In this document: positions 1-8,668 of the stretch, piece after piece
Layout of the letters: the number at the start of each line of letters is the position of its first letter
Position numbering within the stretch: the stretch's first letter is position 1
DNA from: Bog-366 sp963722555
GTDB taxonomy: Bacteria > Acidobacteriota > Terriglobia > UBA7540
Reading direction: 5' to 3'
DNA: 64,000 nt
Assembly: GCA_963722555.1 (NCBI GenBank)
Contig: CAVRNQ010000003.1
Coordinates: 620,001-684,000 of the forward strand
The notes under the pieces: model-generated
Told to the model about the DNA's origin: nothing
What the model saw: the letters and a program-made list of their open reading frames with translations, nothing else
The model's database searches: none
Position numbers and translations under genes: made by a program

Positions 1-894
1 CGCAGCCGCTCGCCCTGAATCCGTATCGCGCTTCAGGCGCTTCAGGTCGGAGCGTAGCTCGGAGGCGTGCTGATAGCGGAGGTCGCGATCCTTCTCCAGC
101 GCCTTGTTGATGATGCGTTCCAGTTCGGCAGGGCACTCCGGGTTCAAACGTACCGGGGAGGTCGGCGCCCGGTGCAAAATGCTATCAAAGATGGCCGCCG
201 AAGTGGTGCCCGAGAAAGCCTGGCGTCCCGTTGCCATTTCATACAGCACCACGCCGAAGCTGAATAAGTCTGCGCGCGCGTCGAGCTCCTGACCCAGCGC
301 CTGCTCCGGTGACATGTAGGCGATGGTCCCAATCGCCGCACCTGGGCTGGTGAGATGCTCGGGCTCGACCGAGGCGGTGGGCAGGGCGGACGCTCCCACC
401 GCTTCCACCGCACGCATGGGCTTCGGTGCGAGTTTCGCCAAGCCGAAATCCAGGACCTTCGCCTGCCCACGGTTCGTCACAAAGATGTTCGCTGGCTTGA
501 TGTCGCGATGGACGATGCCCTTCGCGTGGGCGGCATCCAAGGCGTCGGCAATCTGGATGGCCAGGTCCAGCACTTCCTCCGTCTTGAGCCGTTTCCCAGA
601 AAGGCGCTGCTTCAGGGTCTGCCCCTCCAGATACTCCATGACGATGAAGGGTTGGCCTGCGTGCTCATCAATGTCGTGGATGACGCAGATGTTGGGGTGA
701 TTGAGAGCAGAAGCTGCCTGGGCCTCCCGCTGGAATCGTTCCAGGGCTTGCCGGTCCTTGGAGAGTTCTTCAGGCAGGAACTTCAGGGCGACGGTCCGCT
801 TGAGCTTGGTGTCCTCGGCCTTGTACACCACGCCCATGCCGCCACTGCCGAGCTTTTCGAGGATACGGTAGTGGGAAATGGTCTTGCCGATCAT
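1..894 (-). CDS. Serine/threonine protein kinase, PknB type (C-terminus beyond window)
   Basis: Reading the minus strand gives a Hanks-type kinase domain that runs off the window edge, so only the N-terminal ~298 residues are visible. I see the glycine loop (KLGSGGMGVVYKAED), the VALKFL lysine, the catalytic loop HRDIKPANI, the DFGLAK metal-binding motif and the activation segment with GTIAYMSPEQA. The start is put at 894 because MIGKTISHYRI is the usual beginning of this acidobacterial kinase family; an in-frame ATG at 921 would add nine residues. Large versions often carry C-terminal WD40, TPR or PD40 sensor repeats, which cannot be checked here. The substrate is unknown. It is transcribed away from the hdr genes and is probably unrelated to them. 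Confidence 0.93.
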   Translation of the reverse strand, partial: MIGKTISHYRILEKLGSGGMGVVYKAEDTKLKRTVALKFLPEELSKDRQALERFQREAQAASALNHPNICVIHDIDEHAGQPFIVMEYLEGQTLKQRLSGKRLKTEEVLDLAIQIADALDAAHAKGIVHRDIKPANIFVTNRGQAKVLDFGLAKLAPKPMRAVEAVGASALPTASVEPEHLTSPGAAIGTIAYMSPEQALGQELDARADLFSFGVVLYEMATGRQAFSGTTSAAIFDSILHRAPTSPVRLNPECPAELERIINKALEKDRDLRYQHASELRSDLKRLKRDTDSGRAAA

Positions 895-1234
895 GACGAG
901 GGTCCCGCCTTTGGTGACCATCCTAGGCCGCGTTTGTAGCTAAGTCAACGCGATTGGACTATCGGGAGGAGTGCCAGGGGGAGGGTTCCGGGAAGCGGCA
1001 TCGGCAGCAAAACCTCTCCGTGCTGGACCGGCCGCGAAGTGGTCCCGGCAGCAGACCGAGATTTCCGCAAGGGCTCCTGTGTGCACCATGGGTGCTGGGC
1101 GCACACAAAATGGATTAGGAATGAAAAGTTGGCTTCCCGTCAGGAATCTTCTGACTTGCCCCACTCGGCGCAAAGCTTGTTTATCAGACCCAATCCGGCG
1201 ACGTACCCACTGAGCATAGTTTCCGAGTGCGCCG

Positions 1235-1310
1235 TCACCCGGCCAGAACTTCGGATTGCCCCTGCGGATTCGTCGCTAAGCACATGGCGACAAGGAAGCG
1301 CCGATCTGCC
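1235..1310 (-). repeat. Dispersed ~70-bp repeat, copy 1 (possible group II intron 5' fragment)
   Basis: On the minus strand this stretch contains CAATCCGAAGTTCTGGCCG, followed by a GACGGCG-CACTCGGA block. Near-identical sequence occurs at 40200-40255 (+), at the front of the intact group II intron, and at 45285-45365 (-). Because the intact copy sits just where domain I of the intron should lie, the solo copies are best read as 5' fragments of lost introns. This is an inference; the stretch codes for nothing recognisable. Confidence 0.5.
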
Positions 1311-1540
1311 CAGTCCGAGGCCAATCCTGCAAGTCTCAAAGATTTGCTTTGGCGGCGACGCTCGACGACTTGATGGGCGAGTTCAACGGTGGTTGCACCG
1401 CCGCCGTTGAACCCACGGCAGATCGCCACGCGCATTTGCTCTTGCTGCCAGCTCGCTTTCCGCACGCCGACGAGGTTTTACATCTGTTATACAAGGGAAG
1501 ACACAGCGGAATCACGTTGCAGGAAAACTGAAAGGCGGCG

Positions 1541-1747
1541 CTACTGGGGCGCTTGTTCAGCTTCGGGCACCATGGGAACAAAGCTCGCGGGCAGCAGGCT
1601 CTCGCGTTCCAGGCCTTTCGCCGTGCGGCGCAGGCGGATCAAATTCTGCACGGAGCGGCCTACCGGAACCACCATGCGGCCTCCCGGGCGGAGTTGCGCG
1701 ACGAGCGCAGGCGGCACGGCGGGCGGCTTGAAGAATCGTTCTCGCAC
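1541..1747 (-). pseudogene. C-terminal fragment of protein-L-isoaspartate O-methyltransferase
   Basis: The minus-strand reading frame gives PPALVAQLRPGGRMVVPVG, then a segment ending in ERESLLPASFVPMVPEAEQ. This matches the last ~55 residues of Pcm-family protein-L-isoaspartate methyltransferases, where 'P.aLv.QLkpGGrmviPvG' and '..l.pv.FVPl' are the end of the Rossmann fold. The first ~150 residues, including the SAM-binding motif, are missing upstream, so this is a relic. It lies in ~1.2 kb of decayed DNA (895-2128) between the kinase and the hdr operon. Confidence 0.7.
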
Positions 1748-2002
1748 TGAAGAGGGGTGTTTTCCGACATCGAGTCAACCGAGAACCACGTGGACTCCGG
1801 CCCGGGGGGAACAGTATCTTCCCCGAGTTCGCACTGCCATCAAATCTGGAGCCCGCGCCCGCTCTGCAACTTCCTCGACCCTTTGACGCCCCTGTGAATA
1901 AGCCGCTCTTTGCGGTCGATCGAGTTTTTAGCAGGGACACGGGCCAATTCAGATGATCAAAAGGGGCCAAGCCAACTTGACAAAAGCATCGGTATCTGAG
2001 AT

Positions 2003-2078
2003 AAGAGCCCCGTGCGCTAATCCGCGCTTGTAGGGATCCGTGCGGGGGGTATCAGGCAACTGGTCTCCCTAGCGCGGC
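2003..2078 (+). mobile_element. Solo group II intron 3' end (domains V-VI), decayed intron relic
   Basis: This 76-bp stretch aligns base by base with 42103-42174, the domain V/VI end of the intact group II intron. It keeps GAGCC at the start of domain V (catalytic AGC), GCGCTTGTA-GGATC on the 3' arm, then the G-rich domain VI stem closed by TCCCTA and a GCGGC end. Paired bases differ together between the two copies (GCC-GTA/TACGG there, GCC-CCG/TAGGG here), so the hairpin is kept. No domain I-IV or reverse transcriptase sequence precedes it. It ends 50 bp before hdrC. Confidence 0.7.
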
Positions 2079-2128
2079 CGAGTAATAGTTACACCGGACT
2101 TGGCCCATTTTCCCGCCGGGCGGTATCG

Positions 2129-2707
2129 GTGAACACGACAAACCCACTCCCGCAAGCGAGTGCCACTGCCAGCGTCGTCGAGGCCCTGGCCCACACCCAC
2201 CTTTTTGATTGCTACCAGTGCGGGAAATGCACCGCCGGCTGCCCGATGGCCGCGCAGATGGATATTGCGCCTAACCGGCTCATTCGCCTGCTGCAGCTAG
2301 GGAGGGAAAGGGAAGCCCTGGACGCCCAATCAATTTGGCAGTGTGTCTCCTGCCAGACGTGCGCCACCCGCTGCCCGAAATCGGTGAACTGTGCGGGGAT
2401 CATGGATGCGCTGCGGCAGCTCTCCATGGAGGAGGGCCGGGTGTCGCCCGCCCAGCGCCGAGTAATGCTTTTCCAAAAGGCTTTTCTCGACAATATCCGG
2501 CGCAACGGGCGGCTCTACGAACTGGAACTGATCGTCCAGTTCAAACTGGCTGGATTTATGCACGACCGCCGGTTCTCTCTGCTCTTCAAAGACGCAACGC
2601 TCGCACCCAAGCTGAATAAGCGGAAGAAGCTTCACCTGCGAGGCAAGAAAGTCCGCGACCGGGCGGTGCTCCGCCGCATCTTCGCGCGCTCGATGGACAA
2701 CTCATGA
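2129..2707 (+). CDS. hdrC: Heterodisulfide reductase-like subunit C (two 4Fe-4S)
   Basis: This 192-residue ferredoxin-type protein passes electrons between HdrA and HdrB in heterodisulfide-reductase-like complexes. Two cluster motifs are visible: CYQCGKCTAGCP near residue 30 and CVSCQTCATRCP near residue 75, the classic HdrC pair. No membrane segment is seen, so a soluble HdrABC complex rather than HdrDE is expected. The start is a GTG with a weak ribosome site; no better in-frame start lies before the first cluster. It opens a six-gene block whose members overlap or abut (hdrC-hdrB overlap by 4 bp). The methanogen substrate CoM-S-S-CoB is not expected in a bacterium, so the real thiol/disulfide partner is unknown. 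Confidence 0.93.
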   Translation: MNTTNPLPQASATASVVEALAHTHLFDCYQCGKCTAGCPMAAQMDIAPNRLIRLLQLGREREALDAQSIWQCVSCQTCATRCPKSVNCAGIMDALRQLSMEEGRVSPAQRRVMLFQKAFLDNIRRNGRLYELELIVQFKLAGFMHDRRFSLLFKDATLAPKLNKRKKLHLRGKKVRDRAVLRRIFARSMDNS

Positions 2708-3546
2708 ATATCGGCTATTACCCCGGATGTGCGCTGCACGGATCTTCGGACGACTACGAGGAATCGCTACGGGCCTGCCTGAAGACACTGGACGTGAAGT
2801 TGCAGGAGATCGACGAATGGATCTGCTGCGGAGCGACCGCCGCGCATTCGCTCAACCAGAAGCTCTCCATCGCCCTCCCGGCGCGCAATCTGGCGCTGGC
2901 GGAGCGCGGCGGATTCGGCGAAATACTGGCGCCTTGCCCGATGTGCTCCATGCAGTTGATCAAGGCCCAGAAGGCCCTTGCCGGGAACGAGGGATTGCGC
3001 CGCGAGATGTCCGGGATCGTCGAACTCGAAGTTCGCGGGACGACTCGGGTGCTGAACCTGATCCAGGTGTTCGGGCAAATCGGCCTTGACCGCCTGAAGG
3101 CGGCGTTGAAGAGCCCGCTCAAATCTCTGAGCGCTGCCTGCTACTACGGCTGTCTGCTCACTCGCCCACCCGACGTCGTCGAGTTCGACGATTGCGAACA
3201 GCCGCATTCGATGGAGGCCATTCTGACGGCGCTGGGTGCGAAGACCGTTGACTGGAGTTACCGCACGGAGTGTTGTGGCGGCGGCATGACCATGGCCAGC
3301 GAGGAAACCGTGCTCGATCTCTCGCATAAGATATTGAGCAACGCTGCCGCGCATGGGGCTAACTGCTTGGTGGTAGCCTGCCCCATGTGCCACGTCAATC
3401 TCGATATGAAGCAGCCTGACATCGAGCGCCGTTACGGCGTGCGGCATGGCATGGTCATCTACTACCTCTCGGATGTGGTTGGGATGGCGCTGGGACTGCC
3501 GGAATCAGCGCTGGGCATCAACCGGCACTTTGTGGGAAAAGCCTGA
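2704..3546 (+). CDS. hdrB: Heterodisulfide reductase-like subunit B (two CCG domains)
   Basis: HdrB binds the non-cubane 4Fe-4S clusters at which a disulfide is reduced or a thiol oxidised. The 280-residue product has two CCG (cysteine-rich) domains: YPGCAL, then WICCGATAAH and PCPMC in the first; CYYGCLL, TECCGGG and ACPMCH in the second. All the cysteines needed for two non-cubane clusters appear to be present, so the subunit looks catalytically competent. The start ATG overlaps the end of hdrC (ATGA) and its last base is shared with the hdrA start, which implies translational coupling. Length is normal for HdrB. Confidence 0.95.
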   Translation: MNIGYYPGCALHGSSDDYEESLRACLKTLDVKLQEIDEWICCGATAAHSLNQKLSIALPARNLALAERGGFGEILAPCPMCSMQLIKAQKALAGNEGLRREMSGIVELEVRGTTRVLNLIQVFGQIGLDRLKAALKSPLKSLSAACYYGCLLTRPPDVVEFDDCEQPHSMEAILTALGAKTVDWSYRTECCGGGMTMASEETVLDLSHKILSNAAAHGANCLVVACPMCHVNLDMKQPDIERRYGVRHGMVIYYLSDVVGMALGLPESALGINRHFVGKA

Positions 3547-5546
3547 TGTCCCGAATAGGCGTCTTCATCTGCTGGTGTGGAGAGAACATCGCGCGTACGG
3601 TTGACGTCGATGTCGTGGCGCAAGAGGTGTCAAAGTTCCCCGGGGTTCGCTGCGCGATGAACTACAAGTACATGTGTTCGGACCCCGGACAGGCGCTGGT
3701 CCGCGAGAAGATCGTGGCCGAAAAGCTTGACTCCGTAGTCATAGCATCCTGTTCGCCTCACATGCACCTGAAGACCTTCCGCCGAGCGGCGCAGCTTGCG
3801 GGCTTGAATCCCTATAAAGTCGAGATGGCCAACATCCGCGAGCACTGCTCGTGGGTACATCACGACCGCGCAAAGGCCACGGCCAAAGCCGCCAGCCTCA
3901 TCCGTCTTTCCGCCGAGAAGGCGCGGCTCGACCACGAACTCCAGCCCATCCGCGTGCCGGTGACGCGCCGGGCGCTGGTGATCGGCGGCGGCGTGGCCGG
4001 CATCCAGGCCGCGCTCGATATCGCCGACGCCGGCTACGAAGTAGTGATGGTGGAGCGCAATCCCTCCATCGGTGGCAAGATGGCGGGCTTGTCCGAAACT
4101 TTTCCCACCCTCGACTGCTCCCAGTGCATCCTGACCCCGCGCATGGTGGAGGTCGGACAGCACCCTCGCATCAAGCTCTATTCTTACTCGGAAGTCGAAA
4201 GCGTCGAAGGCTACATCGGCAACTTTACGATCACTATTCGCCAGAAGGCGCGCTACGTCGATATCAGCAAGTGCACCGGCTGCGGGGACTGCTGGAGCGT
4301 TTGCCCGTTGAAGCGGAACAAGAGCGAATTCGATTACGGCATGGGCGTGCGCGCCTCCATCTACGTTCCGTTTCCGCAAGCCGTACCCGCCCGCCCGGTG
4401 ATTGATGCTAAGACCTGCGCCAAGATCATTCGCAACGGCTGCGGATTGTGCGAGAAGAAGTGCAAGGCGGGAGCTATCAACTTCCAGGATACCGACAAGC
4501 TGGTGGAGGAAAAGGTGGGCGCCGTGGTCGTGGCCACGGGCTATAAGCTCTATGACATCGGTGAGAAACAGGATAAAGCGTCGCTCGCGGGCTACGGTGA
4601 GTACGGATACGGCAAGTACAAGGACGTGATCGATTCGCTCCAGTTTGAGCGGCTGCTTTCCGCCTCGGGACCGACCAACGGGGTGCTGAAGCGCCCCTCG
4701 GACGGCGCCGAGCCGAAGAACGTGGTGTTCATCAGTTGTGTGGGCTCGCGCGACAACGCCAAGGGCTTGCCTTACTGCTCCAAGATCTGCTGCATGTACA
4801 CTGCCAAGCACGCCATGCTCTACAAGCACAAGGTGCACGACGGGCAGGCGCACGTTTTCTACATGGACATCCGCGCCGGCGGCAAGGGCTACGAGGAGTT
4901 CGTGCGCCGGGCCATCGAGCAGGATGGGGCGAAGTACTATCGCGGCCGGGTGTCGAAGATCACGCAGGAAGACGGCAAACTCGTCGTGCGTGGGGCCGAC
5001 ACGCTTGCCGGCGTGCCGATCACGGTCGAGGCTGACCTTGTCGTGTTGGCCGCTGCCATGCGTCCCGCCGACGGTGTGGCGGAACTGGCCCAGAAGCTCA
5101 ACGTTGGATACGACGAGTTCGGATTCCTGCTGGAGTCCCACCCCAAGCTGCGGCCCGTCGAGACTAATGCCGCCGGCGTGTTCGTCTGCGGGGCGTGCCA
5201 GGCACCGAAGGATATTCCCGAATCCGTGGCACAAGCTTCGGCGGCCGCCAGCAAGGTCGCAGTGACCTTTGCTGCGGACGAGTTGATGCGCGAGCCCGAG
5301 ATCGCCGGCATCAACGAGCAGACCTGTGTCGCCTGCTATGCCTGCCTGCGCGCCTGCCCGTATCATGCCATCGAGCAGGCCGAAGTCCGCACCCCGCGGG
5401 GAGTTTTCGTCAAACACACGGCGCGGGTTAATCCCGGGCTGTGCATGGGCTGTGGGACTTGCGTTGCCGTTTGTCCCTCCAAGAGCGCTGACCTGGAGGG
5501 CTTCACCGAGCAGCAGATTTACGCCATGGTCGAGAGCCTCGTATGA
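3546..5546 (+). CDS. hdrA: Heterodisulfide reductase-like subunit A (FAD, 4Fe-4S), bifurcating subunit
   Basis: HdrA carries the FAD at which flavin-based electron bifurcation takes place. In this 666-residue protein I see the N-terminal cysteine domain (FICWCGENI), the dinucleotide fold VIGGGVAGIQAALDIADAG near residue 145, an internal ferredoxin insert (CTGCGDCWSVCP, then CGLCEKKC), the FISCVGSRD and YCSKICCMYTAKHA motifs, and a C-terminal two-cluster ferredoxin (CVACYACLRACP, CMGCGTCVAVCP). This is a full-length HdrA with all cluster sites. It overlaps the MvhD fusion gene by 4 bp. Low-potential electrons probably leave through the terminal ferredoxin domain to ferredoxin. Confidence 0.95.
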   Translation: MSRIGVFICWCGENIARTVDVDVVAQEVSKFPGVRCAMNYKYMCSDPGQALVREKIVAEKLDSVVIASCSPHMHLKTFRRAAQLAGLNPYKVEMANIREHCSWVHHDRAKATAKAASLIRLSAEKARLDHELQPIRVPVTRRALVIGGGVAGIQAALDIADAGYEVVMVERNPSIGGKMAGLSETFPTLDCSQCILTPRMVEVGQHPRIKLYSYSEVESVEGYIGNFTITIRQKARYVDISKCTGCGDCWSVCPLKRNKSEFDYGMGVRASIYVPFPQAVPARPVIDAKTCAKIIRNGCGLCEKKCKAGAINFQDTDKLVEEKVGAVVVATGYKLYDIGEKQDKASLAGYGEYGYGKYKDVIDSLQFERLLSASGPTNGVLKRPSDGAEPKNVVFISCVGSRDNAKGLPYCSKICCMYTAKHAMLYKHKVHDGQAHVFYMDIRAGGKGYEEFVRRAIEQDGAKYYRGRVSKITQEDGKLVVRGADTLAGVPITVEADLVVLAAAMRPADGVAELAQKLNVGYDEFGFLLESHPKLRPVETNAAGVFVCGACQAPKDIPESVAQASAAASKVAVTFAADELMREPEIAGINEQTCVACYACLRACPYHAIEQAEVRTPRGVFVKHTARVNPGLCMGCGTCVAVCPSKSADLEGFTEQQIYAMVESLV

Positions 5547-6850
5547 ACGAAGCAGGCCAGTTCGAGCCGAAGATCGTCGCCTACGTCTGCAACTGGTGCA
5601 CCTACCTGGGAGCGGATCTTGCGGGGACCACGCGTCTTGAATACCCGCCCAACGTGCGCATCATCCGCCTGCCCTGCACGGGGCGGATCGACTTCAACCT
5701 GATCGTGAAGGCTTTTGAAATCGGCGCCGACGCGGTGCTGGTTTCAGGCTGCCATCCGGGTGACTGCCACTACACGGCCGGCAACTACCACGCCCGGCGT
5801 CGCTGGATCCTCTTTCGTGAGCTCCTCGAAGCGCTCGGCTTCGAGATGGAGCGTATCCACTTCACCTGGATATCCGCCGCCGAGGGCCGGAAATGGCAGC
5901 AGGTGGTCACGGAAATCACCGAACAGACGCGAAAGCTGGGTCCTTACAGGAGCCTTTACACCAACACAGGTAACGGGTCTCTCCCGATCCCGCAGGCAGC
6001 GCCAGCAGTTGACCAGCCGGCCGGCAGTGAAGAGTCCCTGCGCCAGCGGTGCCGCCAGCTTCTGGCGGATGGAACCGTGAAGGTGGTGATCGGCTACGGG
6101 ACGCGGGGTCCGGTGTGCGTCACGAAGCCCGAAGACGTCGGGCGCATGGTGTGGAACAATCAGTGCTCCTCTAACCTGACGACTTATCTCAAGCGCAAGG
6201 AAGCGCGAAAGCTTGGACGCGCCGCTATCGTAGTCAAGGTGTGCGACGAGCGCGCCCTGGTAGTGCTCGAGAAGGAGTCGCAACTCGATCGGAAGGATCT
6301 TCACGTCATTGGCATGGCCTGTAACGGCATGGGCCAGCCGAAGTGCGCCACCTGCGATGTTCGCGTGCCGCGCTTTGCAGACGAGGTGATCGGAGAAGTA
6401 GCGCCGGGCTTCAACCTGGCAAGTGCCGCCCTGAGAGGCGGCGCTGCGCTTGAGGCGTTGCTCGCCAAGCCTCCGGCCGAGCGGATGGCCTACTGGTCGC
6501 GCGAATTCGAGCGGTGCGTGAAGTGCTACGCCTGCCGGCAGGTCTGCCCGCTCTGCTATTGCGAGCGTTGCATCGTGGATAAGAACCGGCCAACGGTGAT
6601 TGACCCCTCGCCCACGGTCAAGGGCAACTTCGCCTGGCACATCACCCGGGCCTTTCACTTGGCGGGGCGCTGCATCGGCTGTGATGAGTGCACCCGCGCT
6701 TGCCCAGCGGGCATCGACCTGCGGCTGCTCAATCTCTCTCTCGCCAAGGCTGCTGAAGAACATTTTGGCTACCGGGCCGGCATAAATCGTGACGTAGAAC
6801 CCCTGATCGGCACTTACTCACTCCAGGATAAGGAGAATTTCATTCGGTGA
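5543..6850 (+). CDS. MvhD-type [2Fe-2S] subunit fused to a C-terminal 4Fe-4S domain
   Basis: MvhD/FlxD proteins link the electron-input module to HdrA. Residues ~10-140 are a full MvhD domain with CNWCTYLGAD, LPCTGRID and SGCHPGDCHY, the five-cysteine pattern of the family. It continues into ~290 more residues containing VIGMACNGMGQPKCATC, CVKCYACRQVCPLCYCERC and CIGCDECTRACPAGI, so at least two further 4Fe-4S clusters. Stand-alone MvhD is only ~140 residues, so this is a fusion, perhaps replacing a separate FlxC-like subunit. ATGA and GTGA overlaps tie it to hdrA and the next gene. The role of the C-terminal domain is inferred. Confidence 0.88.
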   Translation: MNEAGQFEPKIVAYVCNWCTYLGADLAGTTRLEYPPNVRIIRLPCTGRIDFNLIVKAFEIGADAVLVSGCHPGDCHYTAGNYHARRRWILFRELLEALGFEMERIHFTWISAAEGRKWQQVVTEITEQTRKLGPYRSLYTNTGNGSLPIPQAAPAVDQPAGSEESLRQRCRQLLADGTVKVVIGYGTRGPVCVTKPEDVGRMVWNNQCSSNLTTYLKRKEARKLGRAAIVVKVCDERALVVLEKESQLDRKDLHVIGMACNGMGQPKCATCDVRVPRFADEVIGEVAPGFNLASAALRGGAALEALLAKPPAERMAYWSREFERCVKCYACRQVCPLCYCERCIVDKNRPTVIDPSPTVKGNFAWHITRAFHLAGRCIGCDECTRACPAGIDLRLLNLSLAKAAEEHFGYRAGINRDVEPLIGTYSLQDKENFIR

Positions 6851-7851
6851 GCTTCACCATCACCCAGGACGGTCTGTCTAAACTGGTGAGCGAGTGGCTC
6901 GCGCAGGGCAAGCGCGTGGCCGGTCCAAGCCGAGTGAAACACGACTGCATACTCTATGTCCCACTTCAACTGTCGGACCAGTTGCTGCTCGAAGACTTTA
7001 TCCGATCTGCGAATTCCCTCAAGGAGTTCTTGTTTCCCAAGCACGAGCGGCTTTTCGGATACCGGATTAACGGAAACGGCGTGGAGCTGTTCGAACATGA
7101 GCCAACCAAGACTGAACAACTGCTGATCGCTGTGCGCCCCTGTGACGCCGCCGCCCTCCCGATCCTTGATCATGTGTTCAACTGGGATTGTGCCGACGAG
7201 TTTTACAACCGGCGTCGGCAGCTTACGACCGTGGTGACGCTGGCGTGCTCGGCCCATGACGACGCTTGCTTCTGCACGTCGGTGGGGCTGAGCCCTTGTG
7301 CGGAGCGTGGCTCGGATGTGATGTTGCTTAAGCTCGAGAGAGGTAAGTACGAAGTCCGCTGCTGCACCGAAAAGGGTCGATCCCTTATGGAAGGCCGCCT
7401 GGAGCCGTCCGAACAGGTGGCAAGCAATCCTCTTGGTCCGGAGAAGAGGTTCGATTCTGCTGAAGTGCGAGAGTTCGTGAAGGACAATTTCGCTAGTGCT
7501 TTTTGGCAGTCCGAGGGCTTGACTTGCCTCGGCTGCGGTTCGTGCGCGTACACCTGCCCGACGTGCCATTGCTTCGATATCATCGACGAGGGTAACGCCA
7601 ACGAGGGCGCCCGGGTGAGGAACTGGGACTCCTGCCAGTTTTCGACGTTCACACAGCACGCTTCCGGGCACAACCCACGTGAGAATCAGCCCTCGCGCCA
7701 GCGGCAGCGGATCTCGCACAAGTTTGACATCTATCCCGAGAAGTTCGGTGAAATCCTCTGCACGGGGTGTGGGAACTGCACACGCAATTGCCCAGTGGGA
7801 ATCGGCGTGTTGAGCGTACTTACCGAGATCGGACATGGCGAACATCTATAA
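6847..7851 (+). CDS. AsrA/HydB-like 4Fe-4S subunit of the Hdr complex (FlxB/C-like)
   Basis: This 334-residue protein belongs to the family that includes the anaerobic sulfite reductase A subunit and the sulfhydrogenase beta subunit; such proteins pass electrons between an FAD/NAD(P) subunit and a redox partner. Visible features are the RPCDAAALPILD motif, a CFCTSVG cysteine motif, and two C-terminal clusters: CLGCGSCAYTCPTCHCF and CTGCGNCTRNCP, separated by WDSCQFSTFTQHASGHNPR, which is typical of the family. The GTG start overlaps the previous stop (GTGA), and the next gene overlaps it by 17 bp. A paralogue sits in the hydrogenase operon at 35540-36580. Confidence 0.9.
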   Translation: MSFTITQDGLSKLVSEWLAQGKRVAGPSRVKHDCILYVPLQLSDQLLLEDFIRSANSLKEFLFPKHERLFGYRINGNGVELFEHEPTKTEQLLIAVRPCDAAALPILDHVFNWDCADEFYNRRRQLTTVVTLACSAHDDACFCTSVGLSPCAERGSDVMLLKLERGKYEVRCCTEKGRSLMEGRLEPSEQVASNPLGPEKRFDSAEVREFVKDNFASAFWQSEGLTCLGCGSCAYTCPTCHCFDIIDEGNANEGARVRNWDSCQFSTFTQHASGHNPRENQPSRQRQRISHKFDIYPEKFGEILCTGCGNCTRNCPVGIGVLSVLTEIGHGEHL

Positions 7852-8668
7852 GCCTGAGCTCGTGAAAGTAATCGAGACGCGGCAACAGACGCCGGATGTG
7901 AAGTCGGTGAAAGTCTGCTTCAAGGACAGCGGGCGGGCTAACGACTTTGCGTTTCGGGTCGGGCAGTTCGGCCTCTTCTCCGCCTTCGGCTACGGCGAGT
8001 CCACATTCAACATCTGTTCGAGCTCCAACTGGAAGGACTACATCGAGTTCTGCTTCCGCAAGGTCGGCCGTGTGACGGAGGCGCTCTGGAGGCTAGAAGA
8101 GGGTGACGTCATCGGTTTCCGCGGCCCCTATGGCAACGGCTACCCCGTAGAAGACTGGAAAGGAAAGAACCTCATCTTTCTCGGGGGCGGAATCGCCATG
8201 CCGCCGATTCGGTGCGCCATCTGGTACGCGCTGGAGAACCGCCGGGATTTCGGCGACATCACGATCGTCTACGGGGCGCGTACCGTGGCCGATCTGGTCT
8301 ACGTAGACGAACTCGACCAGTGGGCACAGCATCCCAACGTGCGTGTTATCCGCTGCGTCGATCCTGGAGGCCAGACGCCTGACTGGAAGGGCGAAATCGG
8401 CTTTGTTCCCCACGTTTTCGAGCGGGCCGGCGGTTCCTCCGCCAATTCCATCGCCCTGGTAATCGGGCCGCCGATCATGATCAAGAACACGCTTCCCATC
8501 CTCGACCGTATGGGGATCCCGCATAGTGCCGTGTACACCAGCCTGGAGAGCCGAATGAAATGCGGCTGCGGCAAGTGCGGGCGTTGCAACGTCGGCGCCT
8601 TCTACGTCTGCAAGGAAGGTCCGGTCCTCACTATGGAAGATCTCGAACGCCTGCCCAGCGACTACTGA
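7835..8668 (+). CDS. AsrB/HydG-like FAD/NAD(P)-binding subunit (FlxA-like)
   Basis: A ferredoxin-NADP+ reductase-type flavoprotein expected to exchange electrons between NAD(P)H and the neighbouring Fe-S subunit. The 277 residues show an FAD-binding barrel with GQFGLFSAFGYGES and RGPYGNGYP, the NAD(P)-binding part beginning at NLIFLGGGIAMPP, VYGART, the late GPPIMI motif, and a C-terminal [2Fe-2S] site with MKCGCGKCGRCNVG and YVCKEGPV. With HdrABC and MvhD it gives the gene set of bacterial FlxABCD-HdrABC complexes, which couple NADH oxidation to ferredoxin and disulfide reduction. NADH versus NADPH preference cannot be told. Confidence 0.92.
   Translation: MANIYKPELVKVIETRQQTPDVKSVKVCFKDSGRANDFAFRVGQFGLFSAFGYGESTFNICSSSNWKDYIEFCFRKVGRVTEALWRLEEGDVIGFRGPYGNGYPVEDWKGKNLIFLGGGIAMPPIRCAIWYALENRRDFGDITIVYGARTVADLVYVDELDQWAQHPNVRVIRCVDPGGQTPDWKGEIGFVPHVFERAGGSSANSIALVIGPPIMIKNTLPILDRMGIPHSAVYTSLESRMKCGCGKCGRCNVGAFYVCKEGPVLTMEDLERLPSDY

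Noticed and set aside
355..939. 194-codon + strand frame across the kinase gene
   Set aside because: It is antisense to a clear Hanks-type kinase domain.
3630..5417. 595-codon open frame on the minus strand through hdrA
   Set aside because: The + strand frame is an unmistakable HdrA with all motifs; the antisense product is low-complexity His/Gly/Arg sequence, a shadow of GC-rich codon use.
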